The position numbers were made by a program, and so were the translations under genes. Below, one piece after another: positions 44,273 to 55,850 of a stretch of 64,000 nt of DNA. Source of the stretch: Nageia nagi (lineage: Eukaryota > Pinophyta); the NCBI GenBank assembly GCA_050084985.1, contig JBITNC010000001.1, positions 167,090,001 through 167,154,000 on the forward strand. The letters run 5' to 3'. Each line of letters opens with the position of its first letter. The stretch's first letter is position 1. Under the pieces are notes generated by a model. That model was given only the letters and a program-made list of their open reading frames with translations. It made no database searches and had not been told where the DNA came from.

Positions 44273-46074
44273 CTTTTAATATTTATCTATAGTATAAGGA
44301 AAATACTCTTTATCATCTTCAACATTTCTTTTCTCAAACATTTGTAGACATGTGAATATAATATACTATAAGTAAAATACTCTTTTATATCTTTACACCT
44401 ATATAACCTTATAACTCCCCTTATGTTATATAGTTCAAGCATATGAACATACTCTTTGATAGTTTAATAAAATTCATGATTAAGTATACATTTCTCAAAT
44501 ATTTATAGAATAAAATCAACTCAAATCCAAAATATAGAAGAAACTTCAATAAGAATTGGATAATCTAAATTTATTCAAGAAGTTGCACCCTAAGTATGAG
44601 AAAGGAAGACCTTCCCTCATATGATATCAATTTGTTATTCAAATTAGGTTATATCACTAGTACTTACTACTCTTATAAAAATATTATGCCAATGGATGAG
44701 ATTTTTATAGCCATGGTTGAAAATAAGAAGTATATTTATTTAATCTTAAAATTAGAACTATATCAAGTAGATAGGTTACCATGGAAAATTTTAATCCTAA
44801 GTTAATTCTCTTTATATAATGGCATTATAATCATTCATAATAATAATTTTATGATTCTCAGGTATACACCATCTTGAAAGCAATACAAAAAGAAATTGAA
44901 GTAACATTTAAATTATAAAATAATAAGGTAGGACTCCTAAATATGGAATATAAATATAATAATGATCTTATGAATAATTTGAAGTAGTTGATCAAAATAT
45001 AATACAAATATAAAAATATGAGATCCATTAACATCAATAAGGCCTTTCTTTAAGAATTAATTTCTAAAGTTATAAAATTATTTTTAAATATTTATGGCTA
45101 TATCTTAAGGTATAAAGGTTCAGCCTAGTAGCCAACCATGACCATAAGGATTATAAATCTCATAAAATCAAATTTTTCATATTGGACTAGTGTTCTTGAA
45201 AGTTATAGTGGTATTGGAGTAGGATTCAAACCTATAATGAGGTAGAGAATATTGTAACTAGTTCTTAATATCTTGAGTGTAAACAAAAAAATAGTTAAAT
45301 CATTTTAAAAATGGAGACTAAATAAAAGAGAAGTGGGACATTTCAATTAATGGCTTAAAAATAATTACATTATCCATGAAGTTAAATAATTTTGGTTATT
45401 ATTATTATTGTTGTTGTTGTTGTTATGGTTATTATTATAGTTATTAAAAGTTTAATTTTTAATGGTAAGTTATATTATGTCATTTCTACCATTGGTACCT
45501 AGGTAACTCCTTATTTTTTAATACAAAGAATAGTTTGGTAAGTTCAATAGGTATGTATATAGGTAATTGATATGCATGAGTGACATAGGCCCTTAAAGGT
45601 TTACATAAATCAATCAGTAAATCATCTCAAAATTCCTTCCTTTTTCATTAATTTGTTTAATTATTTTATGAAATGCATGATCTAGAATATCTTAGAGTTT
45701 CATTTATTCTCAGTTAAATGAAATATGATCATATTTTTAACTTCAAATGATAAGTTTATTTTACTAGGTTGGATATTATGTGGTGATATTACTCTACTTA
45801 GCATATAGTTGTTACTATATATCTTCCCTTGTTATAACTAGTTATGAAAATGGAGGAAGAAAATGATAATATTTTCAAGTTAAAAAAGTATGGGCACATA
45901 ATGGACATCTCAATCAAAATGCCAATTTGATAGAGCAAGGTTCTCAATGAGGTTCTACAACAATAGCTAGTTAATTTTAAAAGTATCATAATAAGGGATT
46001 TCTTATTATTACATTATGAAAATAAACCTCATATTAGGAAGAAAATGATAAGATTATCAATATAGAAATGTATA
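44273..46074. other. No gene recognised; microsatellite and start of tandem motif
   Basis: AT-rich. It contains a (TTA)n/(TTG)n microsatellite at 45398-45426 and, at 45922-45960, the motif AATTTGATAGAGCAAGGTTC that recurs beyond gypsy-5 at 58197. The frame 44596-44805 is unassigned. Confidence 0.5.
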
Positions 46075-46079
46075 GGTAT
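46075..46079. repeat. Target duplication (left) of gypsy-5
   Basis: GGTAT; matches GGTAC at 58169-58173 with one change. Confidence 0.7.
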
Positions 46080-46787
46080 TGTATACACCTAAAAATCATT
46101 TATTATTTATTTAAGGAATCATATTTAGACTTCTTAAATGACCTATTGCAATATTAAAAATGTCAAGATAAAGTTGATATTACAATACATTGCCATGTGT
46201 TATATTAAATTTTATATCATTTATCATGGTTCATATTCTAAAGTATCTTGAATACAAAAATGATTATATTATTGCTAGAGGTCATCCTTCACTCCTATCT
46301 ATGTTTTCACAGGCTATATATGTGAGTGGAATAGGTTGACCTCCATAGATCAAAACTCTTTGATATGATAAGATATTTGATAGGTGGTTATCTACCGTAA
46401 TCTTTATCAAGAAATAGTATCTCTCGATGCCATCTATTATGAGAAATTGTTATACTTTGAGATTTGAAACTTTCTATCTTTTACATACTCCATAATTCAT
46501 CATATCCAATATTGTTAATGACATGCATCTTGAGGATTGAGGGTTACATATTTTGGTAATTGAGGCTATTCATTCATTCATGTAAAGATCCATTATGAGC
46601 TCTCCTCCAATCCAATCCTAATCCTCTAAAGATCAATTGATATTTACTATTGAGAATTGTACATACACTTCATATGAGGTGCATGCTTTTCATTTATCTT
46701 TATTATATCTGATATAATATACATATCTATCCCTTATTATATTGTAGATCATTTATAAATTACATTTTACATAATTTAAGGTCTAAA
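46080..46787 (+). repeat. gypsy-5 5' LTR
   Basis: Aligns with 57462-58168 over its whole length, e.g. CATTTATCATGGTTCATATT and CTAAAGTATCTTGAATACAA are shared. By eye about one base in ten differs. Confidence 0.85.
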
Positions 46788-46790
46788 TTT

Positions 46791-46807
46791 TGGTGAAACC
46801 AACATTA
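46791..46807 (+). other. gypsy-5 putative primer-binding site
   Basis: TGGTGAAACCAACATTA three bases after the LTR. It starts with the TGG required to pair with tRNA CCA; the tRNA is not identified. Confidence 0.5.
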
Positions 46808-47046
46808 TTACACACCTAGATTCCATTATAGGAAAACCCTTATTAGGATTCATGAATCCATTCATGTTATTATCTCTTCCCTTATCTGAGGTGCTTAGAG
46901 TAATGGCTTGAGAAAATGATAAAATTAGGGTTTGTTCTACCTATATTCCAAAGATGTATTTAAATGAAGAATAACCTAGAGATTCTATAAGTAAGGTCCA
47001 TTTTGATGAAATCAAGAGAAGTATTAGGAGTAATCCTAATTCACCT

Positions 47047-48100
47047 ATGCAAAAGGTTGATCCCAATGATAGAATGGATACTGATGAGGATAATGATACT
47101 AAATCTACAAGTTCTAGTAAAAGAATGAATATTATTGGAAAAAACCCTAATAAGGTTAATATGTCTTTTACTATTTATGATTTTGAAAATGTAAATTTGG
47201 GAAGCCATTATGATAATTCTAATAGTGATATTGAAATTGAAAACTTAGTTAGGATTCCTAGCAATGTTAGATCAATAAAGGAATTGCTATCTAATAAAGA
47301 AAAATTGGAGTATTATCTTACTAACAATGTTGAAGAGGTTATAGATATTCTAACAAATTATGAGTTATTAGAAGTGAGTATTGCAAGTTCACAATCCTTG
47401 GATAGTTTATTTTCTTATGAAAATGTAGGTTTTGTAAAACAAAAGGATTTTATCATTAGGAAAGATATCACTAACTGTGTGGACTATGTGCATGCCACCA
47501 ATAGCATGGAAGTAAAGAAAATTGAACCTTTGAAATAGGTGATAATAAAGGATGCTAATGAGGAGAGAAAAGAAGAGTTTAAGCTCTAGTAATCCATTCT
47601 AAATTTCATGGTCCAGGTATGATTCTTAAGTGTTCTCATAGGGACAAAGGTAAGGGCTTGTTGGTTGAATATGAAATTGTAGAAGATGTTACTAAATAAG
47701 TTTTTGTTTTGATTAATAATTCTTATATATATAATTATAATTGGTCAAAAGAAGAGCACAAAATAAAAATTAAAGCTATTTTTTAAGCTCAAGAAACTAA
47801 TTTATTTTAAAAGGATAATGAGGTGCAACAATTAGAGTTCATTTTGGAGTTTATTGATAAAGTTGAACATGAAATAATACATAGGATTGCACCATTTTTG
47901 ATATTAAAAGAGGAAGAAGTTACAAAAGCAAATAAAGTAACATCTCAAAATAGCAATGAACCATCATAAACCCCACCACCATCCCTAAAGATCAATATAC
48001 CTATAGGGAATAAGACTATAGCATAAAATCAACAACCAAAGCAAGATCTTATAGTGCCAAATATTGGAAAGATAGTATAAGAAAGAATTAAGAACTTAGA
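47047..48100 (+). pseudogene. gypsy-5 gag N-terminal region
   Basis: A 163-codon plus-strand frame (47047-47538), acidic and Ser/Asn-rich (DRMDTDEDNDTKSTSSSKRM, FDNVNLGSHYDNSNSDIE-like), is followed by broken polar sequence to 48100. No domain recognised. Its place before gag parallels ORF1 of the 11-kb element, though no sequence similarity was seen. Confidence 0.5.
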
Positions 48101-48113
48101 AAAATATATACAT

Positions 48114-48770
48114 ATGGATGATGAAGATGATTTTTTATGTTGTTTAAAGTGCCCATTGATTGATATAATTATTTCTAAATTATTTGTTGGTAAAAAAAGT
48201 ATGAAATTTATGAAGTCTGATGGTTTACAAGATCTAAAAATACATGTTAGAAAATTTCAAGAGGAAGTCATTGAATATGTTTATGATAGAGATATGCCTG
48301 CAAAATTATTTTCAAGTAGATTGAAGGATGATGGATTGAAATGGTACTTTAGTATTCCTAAAAAGAGTATTGATAGGTATGAATATTTGATGCATAAATT
48401 TTTGAAAAAATTTAGATATAATATCACAAAAACATTTCAATTCAAGTATTTATGTAAAATTAAGCAATTGCCTAATCAATCTATGGCTAATTTTGTGAAA
48501 GTATTGAAACAAATTGCAAATAAAATCTTTCTTTATAAATAAGATTTAAAGAATACTTTTGCAAATAATTTGTTGTCTATGTATAAATTAAGGGTTGTAT
48601 TTAACATTCGATTGACATTAGCTAAAATGGCATATATTTCAATTAAAAAGGAAGATTGTATTAAGCAAACTTATAAGCAAAGTTATCCAAAATCTCAAAC
48701 AAATGAAAAGGAAGAAAAAACTCAAGTGTATGCTACATCTAATGTTCATAGAAATTAACCTAGACCTCAA
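48114..48770 (+). pseudogene. gypsy-5 gag capsid domain
   Basis: 142-codon frame 48114-48542 with LQDLKIHVRKFQEEVIEYVY, LFSSRLKDDGLKWYFSIPKK, YLMHKFLKKFRYNITKTF and CKIKQLPNQSMANFVKVLKQ. This is the plant gypsy gag consensus (L-x-AL-WY-x-LP, F-x-x-F, L-x-x-L-x-Q-x-x-x-E/QS). It continues in another frame to 48758 with RVVFNIRLTLAKMAYISIKK. Confidence 0.85.
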
Positions 48771-48815
48771 AGGAAGTTTACTAAGATAATTGATATTGTT
48801 GATAATATTCTTAAT

Positions 48816-49028
48816 GTGTTATTAAATGAAGAGCTTATTGAGCTTCCACTAATAGTTCAACATCACTTTTCTAATGGTGTTTCTAAAAATTATAGATATG
48901 AAGAATTTTGCAATTATCATAGGAAACCAGGGTACCTAACAAAAAATTATAGGATCTTAAGAAATATCATTCAAGATTTTATTGATAATAAAGAGATTCA
49001 TATTTATGATAATCCTAAAGTACATTAA
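48816..49028 (+). pseudogene. gypsy-5 gag zinc knuckle
   Basis: 70-codon frame with YEEFCNYHRKPGYLTKNYRI and LRNIIQDFIDNKEI. It is the C-x2-H-x4-G-H-x4-C-x-L-x-x-x-IQ-LI module of gypsy gag, with the His replaced by Tyr and the last Cys by Tyr. Homologous in type to 7763-8362. Confidence 0.8.
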
Positions 49029-49770
49029 GGGTTTGTACATATTGATAATGAATAGTTAGAGATATTTAAGAATCCTTTACCAAAGATAACTCAATAACCA
49101 AAAGGCTTCATGGTTTGGTAAGTACTTCAAATTGTATGAAATATTATTTCCATAATAGGCATGAATGAAAGGAACATCATAAACAAGCAAATAAGATCTA
49201 CCATAAAGTAAGAACAAAGTATCATAGTTAAGCTTACAAAATAAATATTGTTAACGACATGCAAGACTATCTACATGTTATCAACAATGTAAAATACACC
49301 ACCAGAAAGGCATCTATTTTTGTACTTGCATATGCAAATTGCTTATGAGTTGTTAAACCTTCCTGGGTATGTAAAGTTATTACTTAAATTTGAAAAATTA
49401 CAAACTATAGTATACCATAGGTATGTTATTTTCTACAAGGTCAAAGGGATAGGTTGCATCATCATAATGGTCATGTCATTGTCTAATTCATCTTCTGGGT
49501 AGATTTTGAAAAAGTCCTTCATATTTTTCTTTCAAATTAAAAAAAAAATCCATGTCATTAATAGCATGTGACTATTTTTGCATCATTAATGATGTATGTT
49601 TACAATACCATAATAAAAAAATAGTATATCCTATTCTTACAGGTCTGTTGAGGTGTTTTAAAGGTTTGTTATCAAGACTTAAGCTTATTAAAGGAGAAAA
49701 ATTTGACCATGTTTAAAATTGTGTATGTATTGTAAATGAGGGATCTTATCTTAGGTTCATTTTGTCAGAA
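49029..49770. other. gypsy-5 internal, no protease found
   Basis: AT-rich sequence between gag and copia-2. The protease expected after the knuckle is not visible. A short frame at 49320-49502 is unassigned. Confidence 0.5.
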
Positions 49771-50263
49771 TGTATAATGAATTATTGTAAGTTTTAGTAA
49801 TTTTCCTCTTTGTAAATTCACTAATACTTAATGGTATCACTAAATACCTTAAGTATTTAAGTGAATATGATAATGTAACTTGTCCTACACCCCATCTCAT
49901 GAGCATGCCCCTTGGGTAAAAGGGAGTAGCATGTCATGCCTTTGTACAATTGTTAAAATGGTGATCCAAAGGGGGATTTTGGCCTATAAATAGAAGGCAC
50001 CCTCTTTTTGATCACTCATCAATTTGTGAAGCAAAGTTATTCTCTAGGATAGTGATTAGGAGATGAAGTTAGGAGGATTGTAAGAGAGTTATCTTTGTGA
50101 ATGAAGTAAGATCTTGTTAGTGTACGTAATCCTAGTCAAAGGAACCACTTTATATCTTGAGTCACCTTGTGATATTGTTATATGCTTGAGTATTGATATT
50201 AGTGTGAGATTCTATGTGATCTTGGTAGTATAGGATTGTCTTCTTTAAGGTTCAATCCCTCCA
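49771..50263 (+). repeat. copia-2 5' LTR
   Basis: About 493 bp, starting TGTATAATGAATTATTG and ending CCCTCCA. It has a TATA box GGCCTATAAATAGAAGG (49981) and GGAACCACTTTATATC near 50140. It shares the order of motifs with the copia-1 LTR and CCCTTGGGTAAAAGG (49909) with the copia-3 LTR. Start inferred by comparison with copia-3. Confidence 0.7.
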
Positions 50264-50265
50264 TT

Positions 50266-50280
50266 TGCTATCAGATCTTG
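50266..50280 (+). other. copia-2 primer-binding site
   Basis: TGCTATCAGATCTTG, one change in the first six bases from the TGGTATCAGA initiator-Met type site. Confidence 0.65.
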
Positions 50281-53150
50281 GTGTGGAAGCTCTTCTTCAA
50301 TATCTTAAAGGTCTTCATTCCTCATCTTACACTCCATTGTGAGGTAAAAGTGCTTTAGAGGTATAACCTCATTCTTCTCTTTATTTTTGGATTACTAACA
50401 TATCTTATGTTATGTTAGTTCTTTTTCTTAATGGTAAAAGTTGCTTAAAGTAGCAATATATTATGATGCAATTCTTCTTTGCTTATACTAATATGTCTTA
50501 TTGTTAGTTGAAATTTTAAAATTGTCTATTATATTGCTATAATTTTGCATATCTTTGATTTGGAGATTTTATTTTGTATATCAAAATATTCATGTAAAAA
50601 AATGCATACTATTTTTTTCTCTTCAAAAATTATATGCAAATATATATATATATAAGGGAGGGGCTTCTATAGTATGAAGGTCTACTTTAAATCAAATCAT
50701 GTAATGAATATTATCATTTTTTTCAAATGCACATTTTATTTCTTAAAAAAATTATTTTGGAGGTCATCCTACTCCTCCCCCTTTTGGTGGTGTCTTAAGG
50801 GAGGCCTCAGCTCCTTTGCCTCACCTTAGCTCCTCTGCCATGGGCTATTGAATTCTACTCCATGCAAGTGAAGCCCTAACAAGTGGGTCTTGATGGATCG
50901 CTCAACCACCCACCATCTTTTTTTTCTCTTCTATTTTGGGGTTCCTTTATCCACTTCATGTGGCTCCTCCATCCATCATGGCTCCAAAAACCCCTCACCT
51001 GTATAACAAAAAAAGGGGGATCACATCTAGATAGGATATGCCCAACTTCAATTTCATCTAACTAGCCCTGGCCTCTTTATCATTGCTTAACCATATAGCT
51101 TAGTAGGTAGAGCTCAAGGATCTTCACCTTATGATCATGGGTGTTTTACAATTGCACTAGTTATTCAAATCTTATTCCCTTACTTCTAAATGAAGCAACA
51201 TTGACTATTCTTTCATTTTTGGCCTAGGGATGTGCAATTGAAGAAAACTTCATTCAAGTGAATTTGAATATCTTTTTTTAATTTTTAATCATGTTATGCA
51301 ACCCTTTAACCATGCCTTCCTCTTTAATCCTAGTAGGCCCTCATAGCCCATTGCACTCCTTGCATTGGTTAGCCTCCTTGCATCGTAGTGCATTTGACCT
51401 CTATGAATTTTTTTCAACCTCCCTATGTTTATGAAGGGATTAGCCTCATCTTTCTAGCCTACATCTCTATCCTACCCTCACATATACCTCCTTTATTTAT
51501 TTATTTTTTTCTTTCACCCATCTTCTTATCTTGTGAAACTTCTTGTTTTCCTTCTTAGCCATCAATCTTTTCTTCTTTAATGTTTTTCTACTTTGTGAGA
51601 AAGATGTTACTTGCAAGATAGCTCATAAAAGTAATTTCCTTTTTTATTAATTTTGGTTGGATTTCCATATGCCTTCTTCTCCATTAATGTGTGTCATAAT
51701 TCATTAATTTTATTTGAATTGGAGTAGAATTAGAGTTAAAATTAAATGATGACTTATTTAAATTTTTTTTTGTCTACTTGGAGAAAGGGTAGTAAAAGCT
51801 TCTAGTGCAATTAATAAAAAGGGGCTAAGGTAATTTTTTGAGATTATTTTTTGGTAAAAATATCTTTGAGGTTGTAAAATACTTTTTAAATGTGAAAATT
51901 TTTAGATTGGCATTAATTTAATGTCCTAATCAAATTATTTTTTCTTACTTACTTTGGGAAAAATGCAATTTTTTTACCTATTGCAATTAATATACTAGTG
52001 CAAATTCTTAGCATTTTTTTTCTCCTTAGTTAAAATTATTTTCTAAGGTAACCTCATAATGCTATTCTTTTTAGTATCTATTGAATGGAAAGCATCTTCC
52101 CTAAGATCATTTTTTAAAGTAAAAAAAGGGGGAAATATTTATGAATTTTACTTAATTTTTTAAGATCTTTTATTGCTTGGATATTTTTACTTAAAATTTC
52201 AAGTTATGGGAATGATGTATGGAATACTTGATGCCTTTGTAATGCAAAATTATGGATTTTTTTTACTTTTCTAAAGTATTTATTCCTTATACAAAGTTAA
52301 GAATGCACTTATACAAATTATAGACTTATGTAAAGATGCACTTTAGGGGTTAGTAAACAAAACCCATTGGATTCTTAAGATTCAAGTTATTGGTGGCTGA
52401 TGTTCCTATTTTATGCACCTTACCTTATGTTTCACAAATTTTCTTTACTTATGCAAAATTGTAAATATTGAATGCACAACCTTCTAAAATGAACATATCC
52501 ACACATACATTCCACAACATGACTTGTTTGGGGAGCCGTGAGGTGAGGGTAATGCAAGATGGAGCCTTTAGTCTAATGATCCAAATGGTGAAAATTCCAT
52601 ACTTCTTAATTTCCCCTAAGTCCTTTATTAGTCTAGATATAACTCCAATATGTGGATAGATGTGTGTAGTGATACCACATATTTTCACATCCATTTAGAG
52701 ATTATCTAATAACCTAGGAGGACAACTTGAAACCTAATCAAGATTAGTAATTTGATAAATCCAACATACATCAAAACCTTGGAAAATAGTAGGTACTCTT
52801 CTTTGTGATAATATATTACTACCCAAGGTGAACTAGTTGAAGATTAATAGTACTTGGGCTCCACCTTGTGGGCATCCAGGTGAAGGCCTAATTTTAGAAA
52901 AGAAAATAAGCTTCAACATTATCCCTCTATATTTATGGTACTTAGTGATGAAAAAATATTGGATACATGGATGTATTATGAGCTTCTATTGTACACATTT
53001 GCACATGTGAACTTTTTTTAACAATTTAAGCATGTCCTTTTATTAAATTTAACATTTATTATTGATCTACTTGATTAAATCTAAACCATGTATGGATGTT
53101 TAAAACATTATTCTTGACCACATGCCTACAAAGGTTAACACTTTCACATT
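50281..53150 (+). other. copia-2 long leader
   Basis: About 2.9 kb without coding motifs. It includes a GC-richer patch (50760-51060), a tRNA-Lys-like piece (51092-51165) and the family-conserved block 52480-52900 shared with copia-1. Confidence 0.7.
51092..51165 (+). pseudogene. tRNA-Lys(CUU)-like relic in copia-2 leader
   Basis: CCATATAGCTTAGTAGGTAG and AGCTCAAGGATCTTCACCTT resemble the D arm and anticodon arm of plant tRNA-Lys(CUU). The AAGG/CCTT stem closes a loop with CTT. TTATGATCATGGGTG then begins the T arm, which is decayed (no GTTCGA). Not functional. Confidence 0.6.
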
Positions 53151-54010
53151 CTTCTATAGTAAAGGGGAGATACCTTCTTACCCAAGCATATTTTTATGGT
53201 TCCAACTTTGATATTTAGAAACCTTAGATGAAAGCTAAATTGCAAGAAAGGAAGCTTTGATAAATAGTTAATGAGAAACTTATTTCTCCTACAAATTAAA
53301 AGCCACTTGAGGCATATGATATAAAGAATGAATTTGAAACCTCCATGATTTTCTTGTAGTGTTAGATAAAGTGATTCTTATGATTTCTTCATCAACCTTA
53401 GAAAAGGAAGCTTGAAATAAACTCAAGAAAATTTACCTTAGATCTAAGTTTTCAAAAAAGTTCACTATTCTCCAAAATTTGCTTCAATATCATCAAGGGG
53501 AAGATAAAAATGTTTCCATATATTTAAACAAAATCATTAATATGAGGATCTAATTTCTTACTTGTGGTTGCAATTGGATCAAATATGAGTTCATAGTCTT
53601 CATCATTCTCCAAAGCCTTTTTTCAAAGTTTAGTAACTTTATGAGTGTAATGGAGACTAGGCTTGAGGATGAAGAAGAAGTATTCTCCCTCAAGAATCTT
53701 TTTAGGATCCTTCTAAAGTATGAGAAAACTCTTAATAAAAAGGTGTTGATCTCTTCTCCATAGGAAAATAATGTTGCTTTAGGAGCAACCGAAACTCCTT
53801 TCAAGAAGAAGTTAAATCATCATAAGAAATCTTATCCTTATTCCTCCAAAAGGTTTTTGAAAAGGGGCAACAATAACAACAATAGCAACAATAATAGAAA
53901 AAATAACTACTTTAAAACAAAGAAATGGAAAAAGAAAGGTAGGGAAACCAAATCCCAAGAAAAAGTTTGATAGAAATTATAAATTTTGTGGCATCCATGG
54001 TCACAAAGAA
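53150..54010 (+). pseudogene. copia-2 gag
   Basis: Plus-strand gag homologous to copia-1 gag. From about 53260 IVNEKLISPTN-KPLEAYDIK parallels the copia-1 stretch KNQVTPTSKKALEV. It ends FDRNYKFCGIHGHKEFDYYK, the copia knuckle with its first Cys changed to Arg. Frameshifts and stops. Confidence 0.75.
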
Positions 54011-54039
54011 TTTGATTACTACAAAAGGAAAAAAGAATA

Positions 54040-54400
54040 AAAGAACAAGGGTAATGGAAATGTAAATAACTTCAAAGGAAAGAAGAATATAAAAGCTAGA
54101 CTTGTTGCTAGGCTCTACTCCATGACTCGCTTCTTCTCTTCTGATTGAATTATTGACTTTGGTTTTACTTATCACCTATGCTTTGAAAAGGATAAGTTTG
54201 AAAATTTTTATAAGTATAGAAAATATGTAGTTGTGATAGTCGATAATTCAATCCTTGAATTCGAAGGAATTGGAAGTGTGTTGATTCATGGGAAAGTTCT
54301 TGAAAATGTGTTCTATGTTCTTAAGCTTAGGATGAACCTCCTTTCCATGATTCAAGTTGCAATAAAAGGGTACTCATTTGAGTTTTAATCACACTACTAG
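54040..54400 (+). pseudogene. copia-2 protease
   Basis: Reads IIDFGFTYHLCFEKDKFENF (active site DSGA decayed to DFGF), YVVVIVDNSILEFEGIGSVL and ENVFYVLKLRMNLLSMIQ. Homologous to copia-1 protease 17531-17818. Confidence 0.82.
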
Positions 54401-54479
54401 TGCATTAATAAGGGACTTGTCACATTAGTTAAATAATTAGTGAAATATGACCTTTACATTATGGATCAAGTTCCAACAA

Positions 54480-55480
54480 AGATGTGTCTTGCTACATGTG
54501 TGTGCTCTAGAGGTAATATTTGGCACCATCATTTAGAACACCTTAACCATAAAAGTATTCAAGTCATGAAAGAATAAGAATTTATGAAAGGTTTTCTTTC
54601 AATTTCACCTTCAATTGGTTTGTGTGAAAAGTGCATCCTAGTAAGATGAATAGATAAAGGTTTGAGAAAGATAAAGCAACAAGGGCATCTTAACCTCTTC
54701 AACTTGTGCATTCAAATTTGATGGTTTTATTTCATACTAATTCACTTGGTGGAGCATATTATTTATTAAACTTTATTAATGAATTTAGTAGAATGACTTT
54801 TGGGTATCTACTTGAGCACAAGTATTAAATCTTTGAGAGTTTCTAAAATTTCAAGGCCTTAATTGAAAATTAAACTAACTTTAAAATCAAGATGTTGAGA
54901 TCAAATAATGGGGGAGAATATAATAGTAATTAGTTAAATGCTTTGTATGCTAAGTATGGAATCAAGAATTAGTTTATGATTCCTTACTTTCCTCAACAAA
55001 CTGATATTGTTGAAAGGAAAAATAAGATAATTATGGAGATGGCTAGATGTATGTTGGGTAATCTTCCTATTTCTTTATGAAATGAAGCTTTGAGCACTAC
55101 TATTTACACCTTGAATAGGTGTCCCACAAAATTAATTCAAGGTAAAACTCCTTTTAAGGAATGATAATGAAGAAAACCTAACATTTCTCACCTTAGGGTG
55201 TTTAGTTGTGAAGCATTCTCCTACATTACTTCTGAGAAAAGGAAAAAGTTAGATAAAAAAGTTGAAAATCCATCTTTGTGGGTTATGATAGTCAACATAG
55301 GGGATTTAGGCTCTACTCTTCATTCTATAGAGCAATGTTCATATCAAGGGATGTAAATTTCAATAAAATTTATGAAGAATCTTCTTCTAATGAGGATGTT
55401 GATAATTTAGATAACTAGTCAGTTACACCTAACTAGTTGCATATTGATGTAGACAAGTCACCCTAAGAGCAAAATTCTCT
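54480..55480 (+). pseudogene. copia-2 integrase
   Basis: GAG-pre-integrase NIWHHHLEHLNHKSIQVMKE, zinc site LCEKCIL, then NEFSRMTFGYL-like sequence, LRSNNGGEYNSN and FPQQTDIVERKNKIIMEMAR. The second catalytic Asp of RSDNGG is Asn here. Stops and frame changes throughout. Confidence 0.85.
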
Positions 55481-55559
55481 AACACAAAAGATAACAATGA
55501 CTATGACCTTGAACAAATCCTTATTTTTCAAAATTGATAACAAGAATGAGCCATCATAA

Positions 55560-55850
55560 TTCAAAGAAACTTCAAATCATGAGTGCTAGATGGAAGCCAT
55601 GAAAGTGGGGTATAAGGTTCTTATAAAAAATGAAACTTGGGACTTGGATCCTTATCCCATACAGAAGAATGTGATTAGAAATAAGTGGATATACAAGGTC
55701 AAATTCAGTTTAGTTAAAGATATTGAGAAATAGAATACAATGATAGTAGCTAAAGGTTTTGTTCAAAAATATAGAGTAGATTATTAAGAAACCTTTTCTC
55801 CCATAGCAAAGATGTCCACTATCAGAATAATCCTTACTCTTTTAGTCCCC
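55560..55850 (+). pseudogene. copia-2 reverse transcriptase, N-terminal part only
   Basis: Reads WMEAMKVGYKVLIKNETWDL, RNKWIYKVKFSLVKDIEK, IVAKGFVQKYRVDY-ETFSPI and AKMSTIRIILTLLVP, the copia RT start (normally W-x-x-A...NGTWELV...VDYEETFAPVAK). It stops abruptly at about 55850 in unrelated AT-rich DNA. Confidence 0.85.

Larger units (their letters stand above)
49771..55850 (+). mobile_element. copia-2, Ty1/copia element truncated at 3' end
   Basis: Plus-strand copia element inserted in gypsy-5, same family as copia-1. It has a 5' LTR (49771-50263), primer site, leader of about 2.9 kb, then gag, protease, integrase and the start of reverse transcriptase. It ends at about 55850 in mid-RT (MSTIRIILTLLVP). 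RNase H and the 3' LTR are absent, so it is truncated by deletion or by a later event. Confidence 0.8.
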
